A stretch of DNA of 18,824 bases. It comes from CAZKXX01 sp964556705. GTDB taxonomy: Bacteria > Acidobacteriota > Terriglobia > UBA7540. Location of the stretch: assembly GCA_964556705.1 (NCBI GenBank), contig CAZKXX010000077.1, positions 1-18,824 on the forward strand, read 5' to 3'. The number at the start of each line of letters is the position of its first letter. The stretch's first letter is position 1. The notes under the pieces were generated by a model. The model worked only from the letters and a program-made list of their open reading frames with translations. It searched no databases and had not been told where the DNA came from. The position numbers and the translations under genes are program-made. This document shows, one piece after another, positions 1 through 6,933 of the stretch.

Positions 1-2
1 GG

Positions 3-68
3 CGAGGGATGATCTGGGACCGCGTGATGCTCGAGCAGGGCCCGCAGCCGGTGCGCTACACGCGGTAA
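3..68 (+). CDS. C-terminal end of an unidentified protein (partial)
   Basis: An open frame runs in from the left edge and stops at TAA 66-68. It encodes about 21 residues ending in GPQPVRYTR. The high GC at third positions and the following change to non-coding, repeat-like sequence suggest this is the true end of a plus-strand gene. Too little is visible to assign a family. Confidence 0.45.
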   Translation, partial: RGMIWDRVMLEQGPQPVRYTR

Positions 69-261
69 AGCAGAAGGCAGAAAGCATTCAGCTACCAGCT
101 GTCAGCCGTCAGCAATTGGTATGGCGGGATAACGCTGGCGCAGGCTCAGAGAGGTCGGAACAGCTAGAACAACGAACAGCGGACGAGGGACCCGCAGAGG
201 ACACTCCTCCCCTCGGCCAACCTGCAATCAGCAGAAAGCCCTACGAGAACCACTGAGAGTG
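69..261. other. Intergenic spacer with word-like degenerate repeats
   Basis: No coding frame is convincing here. The sequence is lower in GC than its surroundings and contains short iterated words: a CAGC(T/C)-rich run near 90-113 with several CAGCT/TCAGC units, and an ACAACGAACAGCGGAC-like stretch near 168-183. Similar words recur, sometimes on the other strand, in the spacers at 3556-3654 and 7960-8100. These read as members of a degenerate intergenic repeat family rather than as genes. Confidence 0.4.
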
Positions 262-297
262 AAAAACAGAGCGGCGGACGCGCGTTGCGCCCGCCGC
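262..297 (-). terminator. Rho-independent terminator of the HU-like gene
   Basis: Just downstream of the minus-strand stop at 306 lies a GC-rich hairpin. GCGGCGG (271-277) pairs with CCGCCGC (291-297), and an inner GCGC (280-283) pairs with GCGC (287-290) around a 3-nt loop. Read on the minus strand, the stem is followed within a few bases by TGTTTTTC (revcomp of 262-269). Hairpin plus T-run directly after a stop codon is the classical layout. Confidence 0.75.
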
Positions 298-305
298 CCT
301 GGAAG

Positions 306-605
306 CTACTTCTTCTTGGGAGGAACGATCGAATCCTTGAACGCCTTGGCTAGACGGAATTTGACGACGGTCTTGGCCGGAATCTTAATCGGTTCGCCGG
401 TCTGAGGATTGCGTCCCATCCGGGCCTTGCGATTCGCCTTCACCGCTTTCCCGAGGCCCGGAATCACGAACTGCCCGGAGTTCTTGGTTTCCTTCGTGGC
501 CAGGGCCACCAGCTCTTCCAGAAGGCCCGCCACCGCCTTCTTCTGGAGCCCCGCTTTCCCCGCCAGATGCGCCACTACTTGAGACTTGGTCATCACTTTC
601 GCCAT
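306..605 (-). CDS. HU/IHF-family nucleoid DNA-binding protein
   Basis: A 99-residue protein of usual HU length (about 90) plus a short basic tail ending PPKKK. The N-terminal helical half (residues 1-45) mediates dimerisation in HU. It is followed by the beta-arm region GRNPQTGEPIKIPA (about 64-77), the family signature that inserts in the DNA minor groove, and then VVKFRLAKAFKD. The ATG at 603-605 is preceded by AGAGGAG on the minus strand, a strong ribosome-binding site, and fixes the start. The frame stays open further upstream, but that part does not resemble HU. A promoter (667-695) and a terminator (262-297) frame it as a single-gene unit. Whether it acts as general HU or as a specialised paralogue cannot be decided. 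Confidence 0.93.
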   Translation of the reverse strand: MAKVMTKSQVVAHLAGKAGLQKKAVAGLLEELVALATKETKNSGQFVIPGLGKAVKANRKARMGRNPQTGEPIKIPAKTVVKFRLAKAFKDSIVPPKKK

Positions 606-666
606 TTGCTGCTCCTCTCTGTGAGAAAAATGATATCTGAGGTCAAAACCATGATGGCAGGGCGAC

Positions 667-695
667 ACTCTAAGCAAGAAACACGGGGCTGTCAA
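667..695 (-). promoter_or_regulatory. Sigma-70-type promoter of the HU-like gene
   Basis: On the minus strand a perfect -35 box TTGACA (revcomp of 690-695) is followed by a 17-nt spacer and a -10-like TAGAGT (revcomp of 667-672). It lies about 60 nt upstream of the HU ATG. The perfect -35, the ideal spacing and the locally lower GC support it. Confidence 0.6.
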
Positions 696-775
696 GCGAT
701 TTTGTGTTTCCAACCTCAAAAAAAGCCAGAAAAAATGCGGGTTTGATAAACATGCCCGCCCTGCGGCCTCGTCCC

Positions 776-804
776 TTGCGACTTCGGCGGCGCTCCCGTA
801 TATT
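776..804 (+). promoter_or_regulatory. Candidate sigma-70-type promoter of the FmdB-like gene
   Basis: TTGCGA (776-781), a 17-nt spacer and TATATT (799-804). Transcription would start near 811, right at the ribosome-binding site AAGGGAGG, giving a very short leader of about 14 nt. Sequence and spacing are good, but the short leader leaves some doubt. Confidence 0.45.
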
Positions 805-824
805 CCTAGCAAGGGAGGTTCCGA

Positions 825-1037
825 ATGCCCATCTTCGAGTACCGCTGCCGCAATTGCGGAAGCGTTTTCGAGGCCATCCAATTCTCCGCCTCGACGCCTT
901 CGGTGTGTAAAAAGTGCGAAAGTCCCGACGTGGAGCGTCTCCTTTCGGTTTTTGCCGTCGCCGGCGGGCCATCGAAAGCCGAGCCGGGCCCTTGCGGGGC
1001 CTGCGGCGCTCCCCGGCGCGGAATGTGCGGCGAATAA
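825..1037 (+). CDS. FmdB-family zinc-ribbon protein
   Basis: A 70-residue protein starting MPIFEYRCRNCG, the typical opening of the FmdB/CxxC_CxxC_SSSS family. Two CxxC knuckles, CRNC (8-11) and CKKC (28-31), form the zinc ribbon, followed by the conserved EXXSPDVERLLS-like segment. The C-terminal third is Gly/Pro/Cys-rich (CGACG and a final CGE), a variable tail in this family. The start is fixed by AAGGGAGG 6 nt upstream of ATG. These proteins were first noted as putative regulators beside formamidase or amidase genes, but their role is unproven. No amidase gene lies nearby, so the context does not help. Confidence 0.88.
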   Translation: MPIFEYRCRNCGSVFEAIQFSASTPSVCKKCESPDVERLLSVFAVAGGPSKAEPGPCGACGAPRRGMCGE

Positions 1038-1112
1038 CCGCTTTGGACCGGCGCGCGGGCGCATCCCCTTCCGCGCTTTCAACTTTCAACTCTTGACCTT
1101 AAACTGTTCGGC

Positions 1113-1934
1113 GTGAAGCGGCATTCCACTCCCCAATTGCGCCTTGGCACCTCGAGCTGGTCGAGCGAGGACTGGGTGGGCATCTTCTATCCGCCCGGGA
1201 CGCCACCCGCTTCCTTCCTCGCCGAATACGCCAAACACTTTGACACCGTGGAGGTTGACTCCACCTTCTACCGCTCCCCTGCGCCCGCCATGGTCAGGAA
1301 CTGGCGCGAGCGGACCCCGCCCGGATTTACGTTTGCCGCCAAAGTCCCTCGCAGCGTGACTCATGACAAGGTCCTGGAAGACTGCGAAGCCGAGTTGAAG
1401 CAGTTCCTGAAGGCGATGGACTTGCTCGAGGACAAGCTGGGACCCCTCCTGCTGCAATTTCCCTATTTCAACCGCCAGGCATTCGCCCGGCCTGAAGACT
1501 TTCTGGCCCGACTCAAGCCGTTCCTCGCCAAGCTCCCCTCGGGCTATTCCTTCGCCGTCGAATTGCGCAACAAGACATGGATCACTCCCCCGCTGCTCGA
1601 CCTGCTCCGCCAACGCAAAGTCGCTCTGGCGCTGATTGACCATCCCTGGATGACACCGGTTTCTCAGCTTGTGGAAAAACTGGACGTGGTGACCGCCGAC
1701 TACGTCTATCTCCGCTGGCTGGGCGACCGCAAGGGCATCGAAGAGAAGACGAAAACCTGGGACCGGCTGATCGTGGACCGCGAAAAGGAAATGGAGCAGT
1801 GGGTGCCGGTGGTCGAGAAGCTGCTGGGGCGGGCGCGCGTTTTCGGTTACTTCAACAACCACTACGGCGGCTACGCACCCGGCTCGATCGCACTGTTCTA
1901 CGAAATCTGGGAACGGATGCGGGACTCACACTGA
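1113..1934 (+). CDS. DUF72 (YecE-like) family protein
   Basis: A 273-residue protein with the DUF72 TIM-barrel-like signatures in order: LGTSSWSSEDWVG near the N-terminus, FDTVEVDSTFYRSP, FTFAAKVPRSVTHD, LLQFPYF, FAVELRNKTW, YVYLRWLG, and VFGYFNNHYGGYAPGS near the C-terminus. Length matches the family (about 240-290). The start is a GTG with no evident Shine-Dalgarno sequence, chosen because it lies just before the conserved LRLGTSSW strand. The biochemical role of DUF72 is unknown. It follows the FmdB gene by 75 nt with no visible terminator between, so co-transcription is possible. Confidence 0.9.
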   Translation: MKRHSTPQLRLGTSSWSSEDWVGIFYPPGTPPASFLAEYAKHFDTVEVDSTFYRSPAPAMVRNWRERTPPGFTFAAKVPRSVTHDKVLEDCEAELKQFLKAMDLLEDKLGPLLLQFPYFNRQAFARPEDFLARLKPFLAKLPSGYSFAVELRNKTWITPPLLDLLRQRKVALALIDHPWMTPVSQLVEKLDVVTADYVYLRWLGDRKGIEEKTKTWDRLIVDREKEMEQWVPVVEKLLGRARVFGYFNNHYGGYAPGSIALFYEIWERMRDSH

Positions 1935-2087
1935 GAGCGATTGGACCGCCACAGGGGGGATGCTTGGGCAGCGCGCATGCTCCCGCGCCCCTGCCGTGCC
2001 GGGAATTCCCAAAGGCGCATTTCGCCGCCGACGTGGTATGGTATCGGGCCAGTTTCCCACTGGACTTTTGTCACGCCGGGTCAGGCT

Positions 2088-2906
2088 ATGCCGCGCATCG
2101 TTGTCCGTCCGCTCCAAACCCGCCGCGAGTTCCTCGCCTGTGAGCGTCTTCAGAAGGTGACCTGGGGCGGCGTGGGCACGAGCGCGGAAGTTTTGCAGGT
2201 CGCCGCGAAGTACGGCGGCGCGGTGCTCGGCGCGTTCGTCAACGGAAGGCAGCGCGGCTTCCTCTTCGCGATTCTGGCGCGGCGCGACGGCCGGCTGATT
2301 CACTGGTCGCATCTGATGGCGGTCGAGCCCGGCTGGCGCTCGCACGGTCTGGGCTTCCGGATGAAGCTCGCGCACCGCAAGCTCGCGCTCGCGGCGGGAA
2401 TTCGCTCCATCTGCTGGACGTTCGACCCGCTCCAGGGCCGCAACGCGGCGCTGAACGTGGCGCGCCTCGGCGCGACCGTCGAGGAGTATTTGCCCAACTG
2501 CTACGGGCAATTCGGCGGGCGAATCGAAAAGGATTTACCCAGCGACCGCTTTGTCGTCAACTGGCGGATTGCGACGCCGGAAGTCGCAAGGCGGCTGCGC
2601 GCGCGGCACCGGTCCCTGCCCGACCTTTCCCTACCCCGCGCCAATGAAACCCGCACCAGCCGGCAGGGATTTCTCGAGAACGCGCGGCTGCGCCTCGACC
2701 TTCGTTCGCCGAAGTTGCTGGTCGAAATTCCCCCGAACACCGACGCCATGCGCGAACGCGCTCCGGCGCTGGCCCGCCGCTGGAGGTTCGAAACGCGGAG
2801 GCTTTTTCTCAAGTATTTTGCCGCGGGCTATCGCGTGCGCGATTTCATTCCGCCCGCTGATGCGACGGGCAGGAAGTGCTTCTATGTGCTGGAACGAAGG
2901 AAATGA
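2088..2906 (+). CDS. GNAT-superfamily acetyltransferase (COG3375-like)
   Basis: A 272-residue protein. The acetyl-CoA-binding motif A appears as MAVEPGWRSHGLGFRMK (about 77-93), with the R-x-x-G-x-G pyrophosphate loop at R84-G89. IRSICWTFDPLQGRNAALN follows, which is characteristic of the larger predicted acetyltransferases of the COG3375 type. The C-terminal third (about 170-272) is a family-specific extension ending CFYVLERRK. The frame is open back to 1941, but the first 49 residues look non-coding. I therefore start at ATG 2088, where MPRIVVRPL opens the fold, although its ribosome-binding site is weak. The substrate is unknown and the neighbours do not indicate one. Confidence 0.82.
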   Translation: MPRIVVRPLQTRREFLACERLQKVTWGGVGTSAEVLQVAAKYGGAVLGAFVNGRQRGFLFAILARRDGRLIHWSHLMAVEPGWRSHGLGFRMKLAHRKLALAAGIRSICWTFDPLQGRNAALNVARLGATVEEYLPNCYGQFGGRIEKDLPSDRFVVNWRIATPEVARRLRARHRSLPDLSLPRANETRTSRQGFLENARLRLDLRSPKLLVEIPPNTDAMRERAPALARRWRFETRRLFLKYFAAGYRVRDFIPPADATGRKCFYVLERRK

Positions 2907-2910
2907 ATTG

Positions 2911-3015
2911 TCACTCGGGATACGGCTCGCCCGGCCGCGCGACGGCACGGGGGCCCCGGTCGAGCAGAGTGATTTCCCGGCCGCCCAGCCGCGCGGCCTT
3001 CGCTTTCAACAACAT
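2911..3015 (-). other. Possible small ORF or gene remnant on the minus strand
   Basis: Between the GNAT stop and the PLD-like gene, the minus strand has an open frame of about 68 codons. It ends at TGA (revcomp of 2911-2913) and contains one ATG (3013-3015), giving 34 residues that include KAKAARLGGREITLLDRG. Composition is protein-like and high in GC at third positions, but there is no ribosome-binding site and no family I recognise. It may be a small gene, the decayed end of a lost gene, or chance. Confidence 0.2.
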
Positions 3016-3078
3016 GTAAGCCAAGCCCTGAAGAGTCTGCTTGATTCGGCTTGCAAGACGGAAGGCGCCGTCCCTAGA

Positions 3079-3555
3079 ATGGCACCCCCGGCCAAGACCA
3101 TGCCCGCGAACGTTCTGCTAACCCGGACGAGTTCCGTGGCGGAAGCGATTGAACGCCTCGTTGCGGCCGCCAGCCAGTCCGTGGATGCCGCGCTCTATCG
3201 CCTGAATCACCCGCGCCTGGCGGGCGCTCTGGAACAAGCCGCGGAACGCGGTGTCCGCGTGCGCCTGGTGCTCGACCGCGGGAAGTACGAAGAGACGCGG
3301 GCCACGCGCGAGCTGCTGGCCGCAAGCCGCATCCCCTTCCGCCTCGCCTCCGGCCGCGGCGGTCCTGGGACGAAGATGCATCACAAGTTCGCGCTGTTGG
3401 ACAGACGAACCGTCCTGATCGGAAGTTACAACTGGACGCTGGAGTCGGAAGAGCAGAATTTCGAAGGCCTCGTGGTCCTGTCTGACCCGGAGGCCGTCGC
3501 CGTTTACCAGAGCGAATTCGCAGCGCTGTGGAATGAAGCCGTCCGTGGTGAGTAG
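3079..3555 (+). CDS. Single-HKD phospholipase D-like protein (Nuc-type)
   Basis: A 158-residue protein with one complete HKD motif: H101-x-K103-x4-D108, then GSYNWT (115-120), the G-S-x-N of the PLD superfamily. One motif and this size match the Nuc/PLD6-type enzymes, which dimerise to form one active site and act as phosphodiesterases on DNA, RNA or phospholipids. The first half has the expected helix (AIERLVAAASQSVDAALY) and strand (VRVRLVLDRGKY). No signal peptide is visible, unlike the periplasmic Nuc endonucleases, so a cytoplasmic location is likely. ATG 3079 is chosen; ATG 3100 is an alternative 7 codons in. Neither has a clear ribosome-binding site. Confidence 0.82.
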   Translation: MAPPAKTMPANVLLTRTSSVAEAIERLVAAASQSVDAALYRLNHPRLAGALEQAAERGVRVRLVLDRGKYEETRATRELLAASRIPFRLASGRGGPGTKMHHKFALLDRRTVLIGSYNWTLESEEQNFEGLVVLSDPEAVAVYQSEFAALWNEAVRGE

Positions 3556-3654
3556 TCCGGAGTCGGTTGTACGTTGTGGGTTGTCCGAGTTTTTGAATGT
3601 CGAATTCGGCTTTTCGATTTTCCAGTTTCCAGTTTCCCCAAGTGAGCGCAGGCC
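3556..3654. repeat. Spacer with degenerate word-like repeats
   Basis: This is AT-richer than the flanking genes and built from iterated words: GTTGTACGTTGTGGGTTGTCCG (three GTTGT units, within 3567-3590), then TTTTCGATTTTCCAG followed by a repeated CCAGTTTCC unit. The GGTTGTCCG word and a CGATTT-CCA-TTT word recur near 7960-8030 with a different relative orientation. No gene or terminator is evident. Confidence 0.4.
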
Positions 3655-4203
3655 ATGACACCTGAACCGAAACCCTCAACCGCGGCGAAACCGTCAGGCG
3701 AGTACTTGCTCTACCTGATGCGCCACGGCATCGCCGTCGAGCGCGGGACGGGCGGGATTCCGGACGACGCGAAGCGACCGCTCACTCCGGACGGCAAGAA
3801 GCGCGTGCGCGAGATTGCCGAAGGGCTGCTGCGCATCGGGCTGGAGCTCGACTGGATCGTGACCAGCCCGCTGGTGCGCGCCGTGGAAACGGCGGAGCTG
3901 GTGAGCGAGGCGCTGGGGCGCAACGTGCCGATGGATTTCTGCGACGCCATGAAGCCGGGCGGGTCGGCCGAGACGCTGGTCAAATTCCTGGCCCAGCACG
4001 CGACTCGGCGGCGCGTGATGTGCGTGGGCCACGAACCCGACCTCGGCGAATTGGCCGCGCGCCTGCTCGGTGCGGGACGCAGCGCCAACCTGGGATTCAA
4101 GAAAGGCGGTTGCTGTCTGATTCGCTTCGCAGCGTTTCCGCCCAAGCAGCCCGGAGAATTGGTCTGGTGGATGACGCCGAAGATTATGCGCAAGCTGGCG
4201 TGA
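3655..4203 (+). CDS. sixA: SixA-type phosphohistidine phosphatase (histidine phosphatase superfamily)
   Basis: A 182-residue protein with the histidine-phosphatase core: LMRHGIA (R23-H24-G25, with the His that becomes phosphorylated), TSPLVRAVETAE (R75, E78) and CVGHEPDLGEL (H126). LTPDGKKRVREIAEGL and the short length are typical of the SixA branch, which dephosphorylates phosphohistidine on HPt domains or PTS proteins. The first 15 residues are a Pro/Lys/Ser-rich extension, so the true start could be a little downstream. The ribosome-binding site is weak. It converges on the HD gene with only 19 nt between stops. Bacterial sixA genes often sit near CHAD or polyphosphate genes, and a CHAD gene lies 0.9 kb away here. 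Confidence 0.85.
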   Translation: MTPEPKPSTAAKPSGEYLLYLMRHGIAVERGTGGIPDDAKRPLTPDGKKRVREIAEGLLRIGLELDWIVTSPLVRAVETAELVSEALGRNVPMDFCDAMKPGGSAETLVKFLAQHATRRRVMCVGHEPDLGELAARLLGAGRSANLGFKKGGCCLIRFAAFPPKQPGELVWWMTPKIMRKLA

Positions 4204-4222
4204 AACTCGCGGAGCGGCGTCT

Positions 4223-4816
4223 TCAATCGGGCCGGATGGCCGCGCCCGCCAGGCGTTCGATTTCGCCGACAACCCGCTCGAGTTCTTCGATGAGCGGATT
4301 CGACCCAGCGGCGCGGAACGCCTCGACCAGCGCGCGGTAATACCAGAGCGTGCCTTCTCGGCCGCCCTTGAAGCGCGCCCAGAGCGCCTCGCCGACCTGC
4401 CGGTAGTCGGCCAGGATGGCGCGGGCGTTATCGAGTTTGTCGGCGGCGGAAACCAGGCGCACCGAAGGCGAGGCGTCCCGCACGTGCCGGATGTAGGCCT
4501 CTTTGCGCGCGCGCCAGGGCGGCTTGGGGACGACGTCCGTGTCGGTGCAGCCGTCCACGATGGCGGCGACGTTTTCGCCGAAGCGGCGGCGGATTTCCTC
4601 GCGCGTTGCGGCGCCGCCCTGGTCTTCGACCGCGTCGTGGAGCAGCGCGGCGATGGCTTCGTCCTCGTTGGCGCCGTACTGGAGCGCGATGCCGGCTACG
4701 CTCAGCAGGTGCGCCACGTAGGGCGTGTCGCTGCCCTTGCGCGTCTGGCGGGCGTGCAGCCGCGCGGCGCAGATCAGCGCTTCTTCGAATCGCGAGGAGA
4801 GTGGCCTTTCGCTCAT
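4223..4816 (-). CDS. HD-domain protein, small alarmone ((p)ppGpp) hydrolase-like
   Basis: A 197-residue protein resembling the hydrolase domain of RelA/SpoT and stand-alone MESH1-type enzymes. Visible motifs are HARQTRKGSDTPYVAH (H21 to H36), AALLHDAVED (H60-D61 and E64-D65, metal site and catalytic ED), and SAADKLDNARAI (D126, N130). No synthetase, TGS or ACT domain follows, so the predicted role is Mn-dependent 3'-pyrophosphate hydrolysis of ppGpp; this is inferred from the family. The frame continues upstream to 4915, but ATG 4814-4816 begins the recognisable protein; its ribosome-binding site is poor. It is transcribed away from the CHAD gene and converges with sixA. Confidence 0.82.
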   Translation of the reverse strand: MSERPLSSRFEEALICAARLHARQTRKGSDTPYVAHLLSVAGIALQYGANEDEAIAALLHDAVEDQGGAATREEIRRRFGENVAAIVDGCTDTDVVPKPPWRARKEAYIRHVRDASPSVRLVSAADKLDNARAILADYRQVGEALWARFKGGREGTLWYYRALVEAFRAAGSNPLIEELERVVGEIERLAGAAIRPD

Positions 4817-4947
4817 GCGGCCGCCGGCCACGGGCGAGGAGGTTGCCCGTGTCGCGTGCCATTGTAGCCGAGCGCGGCGCGATTCCGCCCGGCCAAATCG
4901 CGGCGCGGTGCGCACCCTCCGGGCCCGAGCGGGGCCGCCGGTTCGGG

Positions 4948-4976
4948 TTGTCTGCGCGGCCGCCGGGCGCTACACT
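4948..4976 (+). promoter_or_regulatory. Candidate promoter of the CHAD gene
   Basis: TTGTCT (4948-4953), a 17-nt spacer and TACACT (4971-4976). Transcription would begin near 4983 and leave a leader of about 107 nt before ATG 5090. Spacing is ideal and both boxes are fair matches. Confidence 0.45.
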
Positions 4977-4983
4977 GGAGTCT

Positions 4984-5044
4984 CCCGAAAGCGGACGGGG
5001 CGCGGCATCTCGCCCCAGCCCCTGCGAACCCCCGAAAGACGGGG
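4984..5044 (+). promoter_or_regulatory. Structured 5' leader before the CHAD gene (two hairpins)
   Basis: Within the predicted leader, GGGGCG (4997-5002) pairs perfectly with CGCCCC (5011-5016) around an 8-nt loop. CCCCG (5030-5034) pairs with CGGGG (5040-5044) around AAAGA. The word CCCGAAAG occurs twice (4984-4991 and 5031-5038), each time shortly followed by CGGGG, so alternative pairings are possible. It matches no riboswitch class that I recognise. Confidence 0.3.
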
Positions 5045-5089
5045 AGGGCATCGCGGTCGTCCCAACTCGCCGCCGGTCAGGACGTTTCC

Positions 5090-6145
5090 ATGGCGCATGA
5101 AGCCGCTAAACTCGCCGCCGCTCACGAGCCGGAAGTCGAATCGCCCGCCGAGCCGCCGGCTCCCGAGCCCGAAGTGCCCGCCGCCGACCCGTGGCTCACC
5201 GTTCGACGTCTCGCTCTGAAGCAGCTCGACCGGTTCATGTCGCTCGAACCCAAGGTGCTGCGCGGTGACGATCCCGACGCCATCCACGACATCCGCGTGG
5301 CCAGCCGGCGGTTGCAGCAGGTGTTCGATCTGGTCTATCCGCCGCCGGCGGCGGGAGAAATTCGCAAGCTGCGGCGCCGCATCCAGCGGACGCGCCGGGC
5401 GCTCGGCGACCTGCGCAACTGCGACGTGCAGCTCGCCGAAGTGTCGCGGCGCCTCGGTTCCAAACGCGCCGCGCGCCGTGAGGTGTGGGAAGCGGTTCGG
5501 CATTACCTGCTTCAGCGCCGCGCCGACGCTTTCCAGCGAGCGCAGCGCAAACTGGGCAAGCTGAACCTCGCGGTGTTTTACGTCCGCCTGCGCGAGCTCC
5601 TCCAACTCAACGGGTCCGCTTACCCGCCCCGGCACGGGCATCACTCTCCGGCCGTTGCGGCCGCCGACCTCGTGCCGGCGCTGTTTTACGAGCGATTGAA
5701 AGAATCGCTCGACCGCGTCTGGGAAGGGTTCGAATCACAGGTCGAGCTTTCCCACCGCGAGCGGCGCGGGCCGGTGCTGCACGGCGTGCGCATCGCCGCC
5801 AAGCGGCTGCGCTATCTGCTCGAAGTCGTGCACGAGTTCGACGCAGCGGGCAGCGGCGAGACCCTGGCCTGGCTGCGCGGCCTGCAGCGCCATCTGGGCG
5901 AATGGCACGACCGCGAAGTGCTGGAGCAGATGATGATCGAGATGGTGGCGCGGCCGGAATTCCTGCGCGACCGGCTGGAGATCGCCATCGGCATCGAGAA
6001 GCTGATTCTCCAGGTCCGCCGCGGGAAGCACGTCTACGAAGACCGCTACCTGGGAATGACGCGCGACTCGGAGGAATTCGGCCGCGTCAAGGAATGGGTG
6101 ACTTACCTGAGGTCTTCGCCTTCCGCCGCGCTTAAAGCGGCGTGA
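5090..6145 (+). CDS. CHAD-domain protein (polyphosphate-binding helical domain)
   Basis: A 351-residue protein. After an acidic Pro/Glu/Ala-rich N-terminal linker (about 10-33), two helical repeats carry the CHAD signatures: IHDIRVASRR (65-74) with RRRIQRTRRALGDLRNCDV (96-113), and LHGVRIAAKRLRYLLE (230-245) with LGEWHDRE. The conserved His, Arg and Lys residues of CHAD line a basic channel that binds inorganic polyphosphate; this is known from the family. There is no CYTH (triphosphatase) domain attached, so it is probably a binding or targeting protein rather than an enzyme. The start at ATG 5090 follows a possible CAGGA site. Its 3' end overlaps the convergent kinase-like gene by 43 nt. 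Confidence 0.88.
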   Translation: MAHEAAKLAAAHEPEVESPAEPPAPEPEVPAADPWLTVRRLALKQLDRFMSLEPKVLRGDDPDAIHDIRVASRRLQQVFDLVYPPPAAGEIRKLRRRIQRTRRALGDLRNCDVQLAEVSRRLGSKRAARREVWEAVRHYLLQRRADAFQRAQRKLGKLNLAVFYVRLRELLQLNGSAYPPRHGHHSPAVAAADLVPALFYERLKESLDRVWEGFESQVELSHRERRGPVLHGVRIAAKRLRYLLEVVHEFDAAGSGETLAWLRGLQRHLGEWHDREVLEQMMIEMVARPEFLRDRLEIAIGIEKLILQVRRGKHVYEDRYLGMTRDSEEFGRVKEWVTYLRSSPSAALKAA

Positions 6146-6933
6146 GCTGCCTTTTCTTCGCCCCCCGAAGCGGCGGCGCTGGCCGCGGCCTTGAGCGGTT
6201 CCGAGGGTTCGGCCGCGGCCGAGGGCGCCGCAGCAAATAACGGCTCGCGCGCTTCGCCCTTCAGCACCCGGCCGATTCCCTGCTTCAGGCTTTCGAACAC
6301 CGTGTAAACGTCCGGCGAGGCGTCAACGACCTCGAAGGCGTATTCTTCCGCGAGCCGGTCGAACTGCTGGAGGAGCGAGGTCTGGTACTTGCGAAAACTC
6401 TCGTACATATCCTCGCTGGGGTGCAGGTCCATGCCCGATTCCCAGAAATCAAAACCGCGCGAAAAGACCACGCGCGGAATGAGGTCGTCCACGCCCACGC
6501 GCAGGTAGAAAACCGCGTCGGGCTTGATGGCAAACCGGTAGACGTTGCGGATCCAGGCCGTGTCAATGCCCCGGACCATGGCGCGCGCCAGCAGCGAATA
6601 GATATAACGGTCCGTCAGCACGACGAAGCCGGCGCGCAGCGCGGGAACGATTTCGTTTTCCAACCGGTCGGCGAAATCGGTGGCGTAGAAAAGGCTCAGC
6701 GTGATGCGTCCCAGCGTATGCCCTTCCTTGGCCTGCTTGATGCCCTTGCCGGCCAGTTGCGAGCGCGTCATGCCGGTGTGGAGCACGGCGCGCCCCTGCC
6801 GCTCGAGCCACGGCTTCAGCAGGTTGATCTGCGTCGAGCGGCCCACGCCGTCCGTGCCCTCGATGACGATGAGCTTCCCCGTCAGATCGGAAAGATTCAT
6901 TCCCGGCAGGACGACTCCGTAGGTTTCTCTCAC
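6103..6933 (-). CDS. dTMP kinase-like P-loop protein with Arg in the Walker A motif
   Basis: A 276-residue protein with the thymidylate-kinase fold signatures: LIVIEGTDGVGRSTQ (21-35), TDFADRLE, LTDRYIYSLLARA (D108-R109 of the DRY/DRH motif) and VFYLRVGVDDLIPRV. The Walker A Lys is replaced by Arg (R32 in GTDGVGRST). Residues from about 233 on are an Ala/Ser/Pro/Glu-rich tail absent from ordinary dTMP kinases (about 205-215 aa). I start at GTG 6931-6933, which overlaps the upstream stop as GTGA and has GAGGG 7-8 nt before it. ATG 6898-6900 is the alternative, with a poor site. Function as a true dTMP kinase is uncertain: it is coupled to a second, canonical copy, and both are far from the DNA-metabolism genes expected for tmk. 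Confidence 0.75.
   Translation of the reverse strand: MRETYGVVLPGMNLSDLTGKLIVIEGTDGVGRSTQINLLKPWLERQGRAVLHTGMTRSQLAGKGIKQAKEGHTLGRITLSLFYATDFADRLENEIVPALRAGFVVLTDRYIYSLLARAMVRGIDTAWIRNVYRFAIKPDAVFYLRVGVDDLIPRVVFSRGFDFWESGMDLHPSEDMYESFRKYQTSLLQQFDRLAEEYAFEVVDASPDVYTVFESLKQGIGRVLKGEAREPLFAAAPSAAAEPSEPLKAAASAAASGGEEKAAHAALSAAEGEDLR

Noticed and set aside
306..1082. A 258-residue minus-strand frame extending the HU-like gene upstream.
   Set aside because: Only the last 99 residues resemble HU, and a strong ribosome-binding site and promoter sit at the shorter start. The extension overlaps the fmdB gene.
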